Shown here in pieces: positions 28,183-36,944 of a DNA stretch of 64,000 nucleotides. The notes under the pieces were generated by a model. That model was given only the letters and a program-made list of their open reading frames with translations. It searched no databases and was not told the origin of the DNA. Source of the DNA: Nocardioides sp. cx-173 (GTDB lineage Bacteria; Actinomycetota; Actinomycetes; Propionibacteriales; Nocardioidaceae); contig NZ_CP088262.1 in assembly GCF_021117365.1 (NCBI RefSeq), positions 3,288,501 through 3,352,500 on the forward strand, given 5' to 3'. Made by a program: the position numbers and the translations under genes. Position 1 is the first letter of the stretch. The number at the start of each line of letters is the position of its first letter.

Positions 28183-28812
28183 ATGTTCGCCGAGGTACCG
28201 GCCCTACCCGTCGTGGTCCCGCTGGCCGTGGTCGTCCTGGCGGCGCTGCTGTGGCGCCTGCACCGACGAGGCATGCTCACGGTGCCGCGCGCCGCGGTGG
28301 CGCTCGCCGTGTGCGTCTACGTCGCCGGGGTCGTCGCCAACACGATCTTCCCGATCTTCCTGGACAAGCCCCGCGGCGACGCCCGGTGGAGCGCCCACGT
28401 CGTCCTCACGCCGCAGGTTGAGTACGAGATGGTCGACGCGGTGACCAACATCTGCGTGTTCGTGCCGATCGGGCTGCTGCTCCCGCTGCTCCTGCCGCGG
28501 TCCTCCTGGCCGCGCCTGCTGCTGGCGGCGGCGGCCCTGAGCGCCGGCATCGAGGTGACGCAGTACGCCACCGCCCACCTGCTCGGCGGCGGACACATCG
28601 CCGACGTCGACGACCTGATCTTCAACGTGCTCGGCGCCGCCCTGGGGCTGCTCGCGCTCGCCGCGCTGACGCGGGTCCCGCTCGCCGCCCGCCTGGTCGA
28701 CCGGTTCCGCTGGTCACCGGAGCCCCTCAGAGCTGGCTCTGCACACCCGCAAGGAGCTGACGCGCCATCACGATCCGCTGAACCTGGTTGGTCCCCTCGT
28801 AGATCTGGGTGA
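28183..28812 (+). CDS. VanZ-like membrane protein
   Basis: This is a 209-residue protein with four or five transmembrane segments and the VanZ-family motif region [16 protein letters not shown]..., [34 protein letters not shown], here with the conserved Glu, Gln, Asp-Asp and Asn. VanZ proteins give low-level teicoplanin resistance in enterococci; most homologues have unknown roles. The last 30 or so residues (EPLRAGS...SPRRSG) are hydrophilic, and their codons overlap 86 bp of the convergent acyl-CoA dehydrogenase gene, so the tail may be a run-on after loss of an earlier stop. The 180 bp upstream hold no clear gene. Confidence 0.82.
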   Translation: MFAEVPALPVVVPLAVVVLAALLWRLHRRGMLTVPRAAVALAVCVYVAGVVANTIFPIFLDKPRGDARWSAHVVLTPQVEYEMVDAVTNICVFVPIGLLLPLLLPRSSWPRLLLAAAALSAGIEVTQYATAHLLGGGHIADVDDLIFNVLGAALGLLALAALTRVPLAARLVDRFRWSPEPLRAGSAHPQGADAPSRSAEPGWSPRRSG

Positions 28813-29893
28813 TCTTGGCGTCGCGCATCATCCGCTCGACCGGGTAGTCGCGGGTGTAGCCGTAGCCGCCGAGGACCTGCACCGCATTGGTGGTGACCTC
28901 CATGGCGACGTCGGAGGCGAAGCACTTGGCCGCGGCGCCGAAGAAGGTGAGGTCGGGGTCGTTGCGCTCGGAGCGGCCGGCGGCGGCGTAGGTCATCTGG
29001 CGCGCGGCCTCCACCTTCATGCCCATGTCGGCGAGCAGGAACTGCAGGCCCTGGAAGTCCGAGATCGGCTTGCCGAACTGCTGGCGCTCCTTGGCGTAGC
29101 CGAGCGCGAAGTCCAGCGCGCCCTGGGCGACGCCGACGGCCTGGGCGGCGATGGTGACGCGGGTGTGGTCGAGGGTGCGCATGGCGGTCTCGAAGCCGGT
29201 GCCCTCGGCGCCGATGATCCGGTCGCCCGGGATCCGGACGTTGTCGAGGTAGACCTCGCGCGTCGGCGAGCCCTTGATGCCGAGCTTCTTCTCCGGGGCG
29301 CCGAAGGAGACGCCGGCGTCGGCCTTCTCCACGACGAACGCCGAGATCCCGCGCGAGCGCTTCTCGGGGTCGGTCACGGCGAGGACCGTGTAGTACTCGC
29401 TGACGCCGGCGTTGGTGATCCAGCGCTTCACCCCGTTGAGCACCCAGTCGTCCCCGTCGCGCACCGCGCGGGTCTTCATCGAGACCGCGTCGGAGCCGGC
29501 GTCGGGCTCGGAGAGGCAGTAGGAGAAGCCACCCTCGCCGCGGGCGAGCCGACCGAGGTACTTCTGCTTGAGCTCCTCGGACCCGGCGAGCTGGACCGGG
29601 AGCGAGCCGAGCTTGTTGACCGCCGGGATCAGCGAGGACGACACGCACACGCGGGCGACCTCCTCGATCACGAGCACGGTCGCGAGCGCGTCGGCTCCGG
29701 CTCCGCCGTAGGCCTCGGGGACGTGTGGGGCGTGGAAGTCCGAGGCCAGCAGGGCTGCGGCGGCCTCCGCGGGATAGCGGGCCTCCTCGTCCACGGCGGC
29801 GGCGTACGGCGCCACCTTGGCCTCGGCGACCGCGCGGACCGCCTCACGGATGGCGCGGTGCTCCTCGGACAGGGCGAACAGGTCGGTGCTCAT
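28727..29893 (-). CDS. Acyl-CoA dehydrogenase (short-chain/butyryl-CoA type)
   Basis: This is a 388-residue flavoenzyme that forms 2-enoyl-CoA in beta-oxidation. Family features are [73 protein letters not shown] and, near the C-terminus, [11 protein letters not shown] with the catalytic Glu. It lies 22 bp downstream of the 3-hydroxyacyl-CoA dehydrogenase gene on the same strand and is probably co-transcribed with it. The 3' end overlaps the VanZ-like gene. Confidence 0.93.
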   Translation of the reverse strand: MSTDLFALSEEHRAIREAVRAVAEAKVAPYAAAVDEEARYPAEAAAALLASDFHAPHVPEAYGGAGADALATVLVIEEVARVCVSSSLIPAVNKLGSLPVQLAGSEELKQKYLGRLARGEGGFSYCLSEPDAGSDAVSMKTRAVRDGDDWVLNGVKRWITNAGVSEYYTVLAVTDPEKRSRGISAFVVEKADAGVSFGAPEKKLGIKGSPTREVYLDNVRIPGDRIIGAEGTGFETAMRTLDHTRVTIAAQAVGVAQGALDFALGYAKERQQFGKPISDFQGLQFLLADMGMKVEAARQMTYAAAGRSERNDPDLTFFGAAAKCFASDVAMEVTTNAVQVLGGYGYTRDYPVERMMRDAKITQIYEGTNQVQRIVMARQLLAGVQSQL

Positions 29894-29915
29894 GTCGTGG
29901 TTCCTTGCTCGATGC

Positions 29916-30764
29916 TCAGTAGTCGTAGAAGCCGCGGCCGGACTTGCGGCCCAGCAGCCCGGCGTCGACCATCCGGGCCAGCAGCGGCGGCGGGGCGTAG
30001 AGCGGCTCCTTGAACTCCTCGTAGAGCGACTCGGCGACCGCCTTGGTGGTGTCGAGGCCGATCAGGTCGGCCAGCGCCAGCGGACCCTGCGGGTGCGCGG
30101 CGCCGAGCACGAGGCCGCGGTCGATGTCCTCCGCGGTGGCGAAGCCGGACTCGAGCATCCGGATCGCGGAGAGGATGAACGGCACCAGCAGCGAGTTGAC
30201 GACGAAGCCGGCCCGGTCCTGACAGTCGATCGCCTGCTTGCCGAGCGAGCCCTCCACGAACGCGCGGGCGCGCTCAGTGGTCTCCGGCGAGGTCAGCAGG
30301 CTCGGCACCAGCTCGACGAGCGCGAGGACCGGCACCGGGTTGAAGAAGTGGATGCCCATGACCTGCTGGGGGCGGCTGGTGACCACGCCCAGCTTCATGA
30401 TCGGGATCGAGGAGGTGTTGGAGGCGAGGATCGCGTCGGGCGAGGTGACGATGCGGTCGAGCTCGCGGAACAGCGCGACCTTGGCCGCCTCGTCCTCGAC
30501 GATGGCCTCGACCACGAGGTCGCGGTCGGCCAGCTCCTCCAGGCTCGTGGCGACGCGGACCCGGGCCAGCACGTCCTCGGCCGAGTCGATCTTGCCGCGC
30601 TCCTGGGCCCGCCGCAGGGACTTCTCGAGCCGCGCCAGCCCTGCCTCGGCGGCGTCCTTGTTGGCCTCGGCGACGACGACGTCCAGGTCCGCACGCGCGC
30701 ACACCTCGACGATGCCACTGCCCATCAGGCCGAAGCCCACGACTCCTACACGACTCACGCTCAT
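29916..30764 (-). CDS. 3-hydroxybutyryl-CoA dehydrogenase
   Basis: This is a 282-residue NAD(P)-dependent 3-hydroxyacyl-CoA dehydrogenase. The Rossmann loop is [12 protein letters not shown] (6-17). [11 protein letters not shown] and [17 protein letters not shown] carry the catalytic Ser/Asn and His, and a Glu is in VEAIVED. The length and the C-terminal [11 protein letters not shown] match single-domain PaaH/FadB2-type enzymes. The ATG at 30764 has AAGGAGC upstream. With the adjacent acyl-CoA dehydrogenase it covers two beta-oxidation steps, and it is probably controlled by the divergent TetR protein. Confidence 0.93.
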   Translation of the reverse strand: MSVSRVGVVGFGLMGSGIVEVCARADLDVVVAEANKDAAEAGLARLEKSLRRAQERGKIDSAEDVLARVRVATSLEELADRDLVVEAIVEDEAAKVALFRELDRIVTSPDAILASNTSSIPIMKLGVVTSRPQQVMGIHFFNPVPVLALVELVPSLLTSPETTERARAFVEGSLGKQAIDCQDRAGFVVNSLLVPFILSAIRMLESGFATAEDIDRGLVLGAAHPQGPLALADLIGLDTTKAVAESLYEEFKEPLYAPPPLLARMVDAGLLGRKSGRGFYDY

Positions 30765-30777
30765 GCTGCTCCTTGGG

Positions 30778-30810
30778 TACTGGGTTCCACCAGTATGGTA
30801 CTCAGTACCA
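30778..30810. promoter_or_regulatory. Two adjacent operator palindromes between fad genes and TetR gene
   Basis: TACTGG-GTTCCA-CCAGTA (30778-30795) is directly followed by TGGTACT-C-AGTACCA (30796-30810); both are perfect inverted repeats. They fill the middle of the 67-bp gap between the divergent 3-hydroxybutyryl-CoA dehydrogenase and TetR genes. The two share the TACT/AGTA half-site, so one regulator dimer pair could cover both and shut off both directions. Confidence 0.65.
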
Positions 30811-30831
30811 GCCGCCTCTCCAGGAGTGTCC

Positions 30832-31506
30832 ATGTCACGCACCGCACGCCTGCGCGAGGCGGCGTTCGAGCTGTTCGAGCAGCAGGGGTACGACGCCACG
30901 ACCGTCGAGGCGATCGCGGAGCGGGCCGGCGTCGGGCGGACCACGTTCTTCCGCGCCTTCGGGTCCAAGGAGGACGTGATCTTCCCGGACCACACCGACG
31001 TGCTGGCTCGCGTCCGCGAGCGGCTGGCGTCGTCCCCGGTCGAGGAGACCCCCGCGGCCGTCACCGAGGCGGCCCGCCTGGTGCTGCGTCGCTACCTCGA
31101 CGAGGGGGACGTTGCGCGGGCCCGCTACCGGCTGACGCGCACCATCCCCCCGCTGCGGTCCCGGGAGATCGCCCACCTGCAGCAGTACCAGCGCGAGTTC
31201 CGCGAGTTCATCCGCCGCTGGACCGGCGAGGATGCCGGCGCCGACCTGCGCGCCGAGCTCATGGCGTCCTCGGTGGTGGTGGCGCACAACCACGTCCTGC
31301 GGCGCTGGCTGCGCGGGCTCTCCGAGCTTCCCGAGGCCGAGTTCGACGCCGCGATGGCCCAGGTACGGCGCACCCATGCGCCGCTCTCCCCCGCCGACCC
31401 CGCCGCCGGCACCACCGTGCTGGTGCTGCGCACACCGGACGACCCCGACCAGGTCCTGCCGGCGCTGCGCCGAGCGCTCGCGGGGAATGAGCCCGCACCG
31501 GACTAG
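30832..31506 (+). CDS. TetR-family regulator of acyl-CoA genes
   Basis: This is a 224-residue repressor with an N-terminal HTH (TTVEAIAERAGVGRTTFFRAFGSKEDV, about residues 23-47) and a C-terminal domain of the TetR_C group. It is divergent from the beta-oxidation pair with a double palindrome between. The likely effector is an acyl-CoA or fatty acid. The ATG at 30832 has CAGGAG upstream. The ligand is not deducible from the sequence. Confidence 0.88.
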   Translation: MSRTARLREAAFELFEQQGYDATTVEAIAERAGVGRTTFFRAFGSKEDVIFPDHTDVLARVRERLASSPVEETPAAVTEAARLVLRRYLDEGDVARARYRLTRTIPPLRSREIAHLQQYQREFREFIRRWTGEDAGADLRAELMASSVVVAHNHVLRRWLRGLSELPEAEFDAAMAQVRRTHAPLSPADPAAGTTVLVLRTPDDPDQVLPALRRALAGNEPAPD

Positions 31507-31517
31507 GTTCTGAGTGC

Positions 31518-31940
31518 ATGACCTCCTGGCAGGACCCCGAGTCCGTACGACTGATGCTGGACGACCTCGAGACCTGGGCGGTGGTGGGCCTGTCGGACTC
31601 GCCCAGCCGCACGGCGTACTCCATCGCCGAGCTGCTGCAGCGCCGGGGCAAGCGGATCGTGCCGATCCACCCGGCCGCCGCCGAGCCCGGCGGCCTGACG
31701 GTGCTCGGGGAGAAGGGCTACGCGTCCCTGGCCGACGTGCCGTTCCCGATCGACGTGGTCGACGTCTTCCGGCGCTCGGAGTCGGCCGGCGAGTTCGCGG
31801 ACCAGGCGGTCGCCGTCGGCGCCAAGGGCGTGTGGTTCCAGCTCGGGGTCGTCGACGAGGCGGCCTTCGAGCGCACCACCGCCGCCGGTGTCCCCATGGT
31901 GATGGACACCTGTCCTGCCATCGAGTGGAGCCGACACTGA
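31518..31940 (+). CDS. CoA-binding domain protein
   Basis: This is a 140-residue stand-alone CoA_binding_2 Rossmann domain: WAVVGLSDSPSRTAYSIAELL at the N-terminus (nucleotide loop), RIVPIHPA, the DVVDVFRRSE motif and GVWFQLGVVDEAAFERTTAAGV. Proteins of this type resemble the CoA-binding part of succinyl-CoA synthetase and may act as CoA or acyl-CoA carriers or in protein lysine acylation. It starts 11 bp after the TetR stop, so the two are probably co-transcribed. Confidence 0.85.
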   Translation: MTSWQDPESVRLMLDDLETWAVVGLSDSPSRTAYSIAELLQRRGKRIVPIHPAAAEPGGLTVLGEKGYASLADVPFPIDVVDVFRRSESAGEFADQAVAVGAKGVWFQLGVVDEAAFERTTAAGVPMVMDTCPAIEWSRH

Positions 31941-32043
31941 CCCGTCGGTGATCTCCCGGGGGTGAGAGGGCTCCTCCTGGAGGACCGGTGATCGGGACCT
32001 GAGGCGGAGGCGGTGGGGTCCGCCGATCCCTAGCGTCGTCGGC

Positions 32044-32667
32044 ATGACGATCCTTCTCAGTGACCCGCGGGTCCGAGCGGTGCCGGTGCGCGATCTCGGC
32101 GAGCCCCTGGTGGCGCTCGACGCGGCCCTCTCCCCCACCCGCCAGCTCGTCCGGCGCGGCCTGGCCGACCGGCTTGCCGCCGCCCACGTCGCGCTGCCGT
32201 CGGGCATCGGCCTGCTCGTGGTGGAGGGGCACCGCCCGGTCGCCGCCCAGCGCGCCATCGTCGCGTCGTACGGCGCCCAGGTGCGGGCGGCCAACCCGAC
32301 GGTCTCCGTGGCCGAGGCCGAGCGGCTCACCAGCCGGTTCGTGGCGCCGGTCGGCGTGGCCCCGCACGTGGCGGGGGCGGCGGTCGACCTGACCCTGGTG
32401 GACGCCTGCGGCGAGGAGCTCGACCTCGGCACCCCGATCGACGCGACCCCCGAGCAGAGCGACGGCCGCTGCTACTTCGCCGCCGACGGCATCGGCGCCG
32501 ACGCGCGTGCCCACCGGCTGCTGCTCGCGCGGGTCCTCGGGGGCGCGGGCCTGGTCAACTACCCCACCGAGTGGTGGCACTGGAGCTTCGGCGACCGCTA
32601 CTGGGCCCTGTCCACGGGCGCTCCCGCCGCCCTGTACGGCCCCGTCGACGTCCCGGTCGCGGCATGA
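32044..32667 (+). CDS. vanX: VanX-type D-Ala-D-Ala dipeptidase
   Basis: This is a 207-residue zinc dipeptidase of the VanX/DdpX family, which cleaves free D-Ala-D-Ala. The metal-site residues keep the VanX spacing: His108 (in PHVAGAAVD), Asp115, Glu176 and His179 (EWWHW), against 116/123/181/184 in VanX. An Arg is present in EGHRP (64). The usual Ser before the first His is replaced (GVAPH instead of S.H). No signal peptide is visible, so it acts in the cytoplasm. It is the first gene of a six-gene run and overlaps the racemase start by 4 bases. The symbol denotes family, not proven resistance. Confidence 0.85.
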   Translation: MTILLSDPRVRAVPVRDLGEPLVALDAALSPTRQLVRRGLADRLAAAHVALPSGIGLLVVEGHRPVAAQRAIVASYGAQVRAANPTVSVAEAERLTSRFVAPVGVAPHVAGAAVDLTLVDACGEELDLGTPIDATPEQSDGRCYFAADGIGADARAHRLLLARVLGGAGLVNYPTEWWHWSFGDRYWALSTGAPAALYGPVDVPVAA

Positions 32668-33785
32668 CGGCGCTGGCCCATTCCGCGAACCTGCCCGTGA
32701 CCGCCCGCCGGCACGGGCCCGCACTGCGCGTGGACCTGGGCGCGGTCGCCGCCAACACCCGGCTCTTCGCCGAGCGCACCGACGGCGCGCTGATGGCCGT
32801 CGTGAAGGCCGACGGCTTCGGGCACGGCGCCCTCGACGTGGCGCGCACGGCCCTGGCCAACGGGGCGTCCTGGCTGGGGGTCACGAGCATCGAGGAGGCA
32901 CTGCCACTGCGCGACGCGGGCCTGCGGGTCCCGGTGCTGAGCTGGCTGAACCCGGTCGACGCCGACTTCGGCCGCGCCATCGCCGCCGGGATCGACCTGG
33001 CCGTGCCCAGCCGCGACCACCTCGACGCCATCGCCCGCGCCGGGCTCGGCGCGCGGGTCCACCTGCAGCTCGACACCGGCATGGCCCGCGACGGCGCGTC
33101 TCCCTCGGCGTGGGGGGCGCTGTGCCGCGCCGCCCGGCACGCCGAGCGCCTGGGCCGCGTCACCGTGGTCGGGGTGATGGGCCACCTCGGCTGCGCGGAC
33201 GTGCCGGCGCACCCCGCCAACGCGGCCGGCCGGGTCCGCTTCACCTGGGGCGTCGAGATGGCCCGCGCGGCCGGCCTGCGCCCGCCGCTGCGGCACCTGG
33301 CCGCGACCGCGGCCACGCTCACCGACCCGCTGAGCCACCACACGCTGAGCCGCGTCGGCGCCGGGCTGGTCGGCATCGACCCGTCGGGCTCGACCCAGCT
33401 CGCGCCGGCGATGACGCTGACCGCGCCGGTAGTGGCGGTACGCCGGGTGCGCGCCGGCACCCCGGTCGGCTACGGCCACGACTGGACCGCGCCGCGCGCG
33501 ACCAACCTGGCCCTGCTGCCACTCGGCTACGCCGACGGGCTGCCCCGAGCCACCGGGGGCCGCGCCGAGGTGCAGCTGCGCGGCCGGCGCTGTGCGGTCG
33601 TCGGCCGGGTCTCGATGGACCAGGTCGTCATCGACGTCGGCAGCGACGTCGTGGCGGTCGGCGAGAGCGCGACGGTGTTCGGCCCCGGCCACGGGGGCGA
33701 GCCCACGGTCGCGGAGTGGGCCGCGTGGGCGGACACCATCGAGCACGAGATCGTCACCGGCATCGGCGCCCGGGTGGCCCGATGA
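32664..33785 (+). CDS. alr: Alanine racemase (PLP-dependent)
   Basis: This 373-residue fold-type III enzyme is expected to make D-alanine. The PLP Lys is K48 in AVVKADGFGHGA. The partner-subunit Tyr region is VGYGHDW, followed by LPLGYADGLPR and GRVSMDQVVIDV, all standard. It may equally racemise serine, since VanT-type serine racemases share this fold, and no single residue here settles that. Start and stop overlap the flanking dipeptidase and ligase genes by 4 bases each (ATGA), so D-amino-acid production is stoichiometrically coupled to its use. Confidence 0.9.
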   Translation: MTALAHSANLPVTARRHGPALRVDLGAVAANTRLFAERTDGALMAVVKADGFGHGALDVARTALANGASWLGVTSIEEALPLRDAGLRVPVLSWLNPVDADFGRAIAAGIDLAVPSRDHLDAIARAGLGARVHLQLDTGMARDGASPSAWGALCRAARHAERLGRVTVVGVMGHLGCADVPAHPANAAGRVRFTWGVEMARAAGLRPPLRHLAATAATLTDPLSHHTLSRVGAGLVGIDPSGSTQLAPAMTLTAPVVAVRRVRAGTPVGYGHDWTAPRATNLALLPLGYADGLPRATGGRAEVQLRGRRCAVVGRVSMDQVVIDVGSDVVAVGESATVFGPGHGGEPTVAEWAAWADTIEHEIVTGIGARVAR

Positions 33786-34738
33786 GCGCGCGCACCCGGG
33801 TCGCCGTCATCGGGGGCGGGCAGAGCTGCGAGCACGAGGTCTCGCTCGCCTCGGCGGCCTCCGTCGCCGGTGCGCTGGACCCGGCCGCCTACGACGTCGT
33901 CCGGCTGACCATCGACCCCCACGGCACCTGGCTGGACGGCGGACAGCGCCCGATCGGGCTGGCCGGCGCCGCGCACGTGCTCCGCGGCTGCGACGTGGTG
34001 CTGCCGGTCGTGCACGGCCCGCGTGGCGAGGACGGCACGCTCGCGGCGCTGTGCGAGCTGGCCGGGCTGCCCTACGTCGGCTCGCGGGTCGGCGCGGGCG
34101 CGCTCGCCATGGACAAGTGGGCGACCAAGCTGGTCGCCGAGGCGGTCGGGATCAGGACCGCACCGGCGGCCCTGCTCACGGCCGCGACGGCACCGACGTA
34201 CCTGTGGACGCACCCGGTCGTCGTCAAGCCGGTCGCGGCCGGGTCCAGCCACGGCGTGAGCCTCGTCGAGCGGCCCGGGCAGCTGGCCGCGGCCCTCGAC
34301 GCCGCGCTCGCGCTCGACGACCGGGTGCTGGTCGAGGACCTGCTCGTCGGGCGCGAGGTCGACATCGCCGTGATCGCGCGACCCGACGGCTCGCGGCTGC
34401 TCTCCCCGCCGCTCGAAGTCGTGGTCGACGGCCTCTTCGACCACGACGCCAAGTACGGCGGCGGCGCCGACTTCCGCGTGCCGGCATCGCTCACCGAGAC
34501 CGAGGGCAAGGCGGTCAAGGACGCCGCGCTGGCGGTGTTCGACGCGCTCGGCTGCCGCGGCGTCGCCCGCGTCGACTTCTTCGTCACCGACGCCGGCGTC
34601 GTGCTCAACGAGGTCAACACCATGCCCGGCTTCACCGCCCACTCCCAGGTCCCGCGCATGTACGCCGCCGCGGGGCTTCCCTACCCGGCGCTGCTCGACC
34701 TGCTGGTGCGCGACGCGCTCGCGACCCCGTGCGGATAG
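33782..34738 (+). CDS. ddl: D-alanine--D-alanine ligase family (ATP-grasp)
   Basis: This is a 318-residue ATP-grasp ligase that joins two D-amino acids for the end of the peptidoglycan stem. EHEVSLAS (Glu17), AMDKWATK (110-117), VVVKPVAAGSSHGVSLV, the omega-loop FDHDAKYGGG (Lys224-Tyr225) and VLNEVNTMPGFTAHSQ are in order. The retained Lys-Tyr favours D-Ala-D-Ala over D-Ala-D-Lac. The AAGSSHG loop differs from both common Ddl and VanA types. It overlaps the racemase by 4 bases and the acyltransferase by 10. A second, housekeeping ddl gene probably exists elsewhere; that cannot be checked here. Confidence 0.9.
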   Translation: MSARTRVAVIGGGQSCEHEVSLASAASVAGALDPAAYDVVRLTIDPHGTWLDGGQRPIGLAGAAHVLRGCDVVLPVVHGPRGEDGTLAALCELAGLPYVGSRVGAGALAMDKWATKLVAEAVGIRTAPAALLTAATAPTYLWTHPVVVKPVAAGSSHGVSLVERPGQLAAALDAALALDDRVLVEDLLVGREVDIAVIARPDGSRLLSPPLEVVVDGLFDHDAKYGGGADFRVPASLTETEGKAVKDAALAVFDALGCRGVARVDFFVTDAGVVLNEVNTMPGFTAHSQVPRMYAAAGLPYPALLDLLVRDALATPCG

Positions 34739-35712
34739 CCGGCCTGGACCTGCTGCGGGGCATCGCCGTCGGGCTGGTGATGCTGCGTCACGCCCTTCCC
34801 GCGCCGTTCGCCGGCGCCGGTGTGGTGGGGGTGGTGATGTTCTTCGCGCTGTCCGGCTACCTGATCACCGGGCTCCTTGCCGGCGAGCTGGAGCGCGAGG
34901 GCCGCGTCGACCTCGGTCGCTTCTACCGGCGCCGCGCCCGGCGACTGCTGCCGGCGCTGCTCTTCCTGGTGCTCGGCGTGGTCGTGGTGACGCTGGCGCT
35001 GGACCCGCTGGGCGATCGGGACGAGCTCCCGAAGACGGTGCTGGTCGCCCTGACCTGGACCGGGAACCTCCCGTTCGGCCACGCCAGCGACGCGACGTTC
35101 CACCTGTGGACGCTGGCGACCGAGGAGCAGTTCTACCTGGTGTGGCCGGCGCTGCTGGCGTTCGCGTTCGCACGGCAGCGCGTGGGCGCCGCCCTGGTCC
35201 TGGCGGCGACGGCGTGCCTGCTGGCCTGCGTGGCGACGCTGGTGTGGCTGCGCGACGCTCCCGACCTCGCCTACGCACTGCCGACGTCGTGGGCGGTGTG
35301 CTTCGTGGTGGGCGCGGGGACCCGCCTGCACGCCCACCGGCTCACGCTCCCGGTGTGGGCAGCGCCCCTAGCGCTGGTCGGGCTGGGAGTATTGAGCGTG
35401 CTTCCCTTGCGCGGTCACGCCCTGACCTACCTCGTGGCCGGCCCGACCATCGCCGGCCTGACCGCCGTACTGCTCGTGTCCTGGCGCACGTGGGCCGAGG
35501 TCTCGGCCCCGGCCCTGCGCGCCCTCGTCTGGCTGGGCACCGTCTCCTACGCCGCCTACCTGTGGAACTACCCGCTCACCCTCTGGCTGCGCCCCCACAC
35601 CGAGCTGGCCGGCCCCCTCGCGGCCGCGCTGACGCTCCTCGTCGCGGCCGTGAGCTGGTACCTCGTCGAGCGACGGTGGCAGACCGCGGCGCGGGCCCCG
35701 GTCGCCGCATGA
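34729..35712 (+). CDS. Acyltransferase-3 (OafA/VanT-N type) membrane protein
   Basis: This is a 327-residue membrane O-acyltransferase with about ten transmembrane segments. The N-terminal signature RIAGLDLLRGIAVGLVMLRH includes the conserved Arg and catalytic-type His. The YFALSGYL-like motif reads MFFALSGYLITGLL. Typical later motifs are RFYRRRARRLLPAL and HLWTLATEEQFYLVWP. In VanT serine racemases such a domain is fused to an alanine-racemase domain; here the two are separate genes in one operon. It lacks the extracellular SGNH domain of OatA. Acetylation of the wall or of a lipid is plausible. The GTG at 34729 lies within the ligase gene. Confidence 0.87.
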   Translation: MRIAGLDLLRGIAVGLVMLRHALPAPFAGAGVVGVVMFFALSGYLITGLLAGELEREGRVDLGRFYRRRARRLLPALLFLVLGVVVVTLALDPLGDRDELPKTVLVALTWTGNLPFGHASDATFHLWTLATEEQFYLVWPALLAFAFARQRVGAALVLAATACLLACVATLVWLRDAPDLAYALPTSWAVCFVVGAGTRLHAHRLTLPVWAAPLALVGLGVLSVLPLRGHALTYLVAGPTIAGLTAVLLVSWRTWAEVSAPALRALVWLGTVSYAAYLWNYPLTLWLRPHTELAGPLAAALTLLVAAVSWYLVERRWQTAARAPVAA

Positions 35713-36944
35713 GGACCGACGCCCCGCGCTGGCTCCCCGACACCGCGGCCGGGCTGGCGGTGCTGGCGCTGGGCCTGCTGGAGGCGGCCAACCGGGACAA
35801 CGTGACGACGCCGCGGACCGGCCTGGCGCTGGTGGCCCTGATGATGGCGTGCGCGGTGGCCATGAGCCGGCATGCGCCGGGGGCGGCGCTGGGGCTGACG
35901 TGGGGCATCGGGGTGCTGCAGGTCGTCAACGGCGTCGACCTGATGCTGGTCGAGCTGGCCATCGCCGTCGTCGCCTTCGGCTGTGCGCGCTGGGGCTCGA
36001 CGGCGACCGTGTGGCTCAGCGTCCTGTCGATCCCGGCCGCGGCCCTGATCGCCGTCGTGTACGTCGGGCTCAACGGTCTCGGCGGGCTCGTGGAGGGCGC
36101 CGGCTTCCAGCAGCTGGTGGAGGACCGCTACCGCTACGGCGACACCTGGCAGATCGGGGCGGCAGTGATCGGCATGTCCCTGCTCGGGGTCCCGTGGCTG
36201 GCCGGCCTGGCGCTGCGCTTCGTGGCGCGCGCGCGGTCCTCCCGCGTCTCCCAGGAGCACGCCGAGGAGGAGGCGGCCGAGGCGGTGCGCGAGTCCGAGC
36301 AGGCTCGCGAGATCGCCCGGCTGCGCGAGGAGCAGGCGCGCCTGGCGCGCGACGTGCACGACGTCGTCGGCCACTCCCTCGCCGTGATCCTCGCCCAGGC
36401 CGAGTCGGCGCAGTACCTCTCCGACCTCGACAGCGAGAAGCTCAAGGCGACGATGGAGAACATCGCGACCTCCGCGCGCTCCTCCCTGCAGGACGTCCGC
36501 CACGTGCTGACGCCCGCCGACCGCGCCGGGCCCACGAGCAGCGCGGGGCTCGACGAGCTCATCGCCGGCGTCCGCGCCAGCGGCCACGAGGTCGTCTCCA
36601 GCGAGGTCGGCGTCGTGCAGCCGCTGCCACCCGAGCTGGAGGTCGTGGCGTTCCGGGTGCTCCAGGAGATGCTCACCAACGCCATGCGCCACGGCCGCCG
36701 CGACGAGCCGGTGTTCGTGGAGCGCCACTGGCCCGACGGCGGTGGGGACGCCGGGCTGCGCATCGAGGTCCGCAACGTCGTCGACCCCGCCGCACAGGAG
36801 ACGCCGCCGGGTCAGGGGCTCGACGGGATGCGCCGCCGGCTCGAGTCGGTCGGCGGCCGCCTGGACGTACGCCAGCGGGCGACCCCCGAGGGCGAGACGT
36901 TCACCGTCACTGCCTGGGTGCCGGTGCGGTCGGGGGCCGCATGA
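35709..36944 (+). CDS. Sensor histidine kinase (HisKA_3, NarL-family partner)
   Basis: This is a 411-residue kinase. Four to six transmembrane helices lie in residues 10-175 with very short loops, so it probably senses a signal in or at the membrane. A charged coiled coil (177-212) leads to the HisKA_3 phospho-acceptor [14 protein letters not shown], His217. The HATPase has [12 protein letters not shown] (N box) and [16 protein letters not shown] (G box). The design is like DesK, LiaS or VraS cell-envelope stress sensors. It overlaps the acyltransferase by 4 bases and the regulator by 4. Confidence 0.92.
   Translation: MRTDAPRWLPDTAAGLAVLALGLLEAANRDNVTTPRTGLALVALMMACAVAMSRHAPGAALGLTWGIGVLQVVNGVDLMLVELAIAVVAFGCARWGSTATVWLSVLSIPAAALIAVVYVGLNGLGGLVEGAGFQQLVEDRYRYGDTWQIGAAVIGMSLLGVPWLAGLALRFVARARSSRVSQEHAEEEAAEAVRESEQAREIARLREEQARLARDVHDVVGHSLAVILAQAESAQYLSDLDSEKLKATMENIATSARSSLQDVRHVLTPADRAGPTSSAGLDELIAGVRASGHEVVSSEVGVVQPLPPELEVVAFRVLQEMLTNAMRHGRRDEPVFVERHWPDGGGDAGLRIEVRNVVDPAAQETPPGQGLDGMRRRLESVGGRLDVRQRATPEGETFTVTAWVPVRSGAA

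Noticed and set aside
28183..28812. VanZ-like gene as part of the van-like operon
   Set aside because: It is nearly 4 kb away, separated by genes on the opposite strand and a TetR unit, and VanZ homologues are widespread in actinobacteria.
32044..34738. Classical vanHAX vancomycin-resistance operon
   Set aside because: No VanH dehydrogenase is present and the ligase keeps the Lys-Tyr pair of D-Ala-D-Ala ligases. Only the dipeptidase truly matches.
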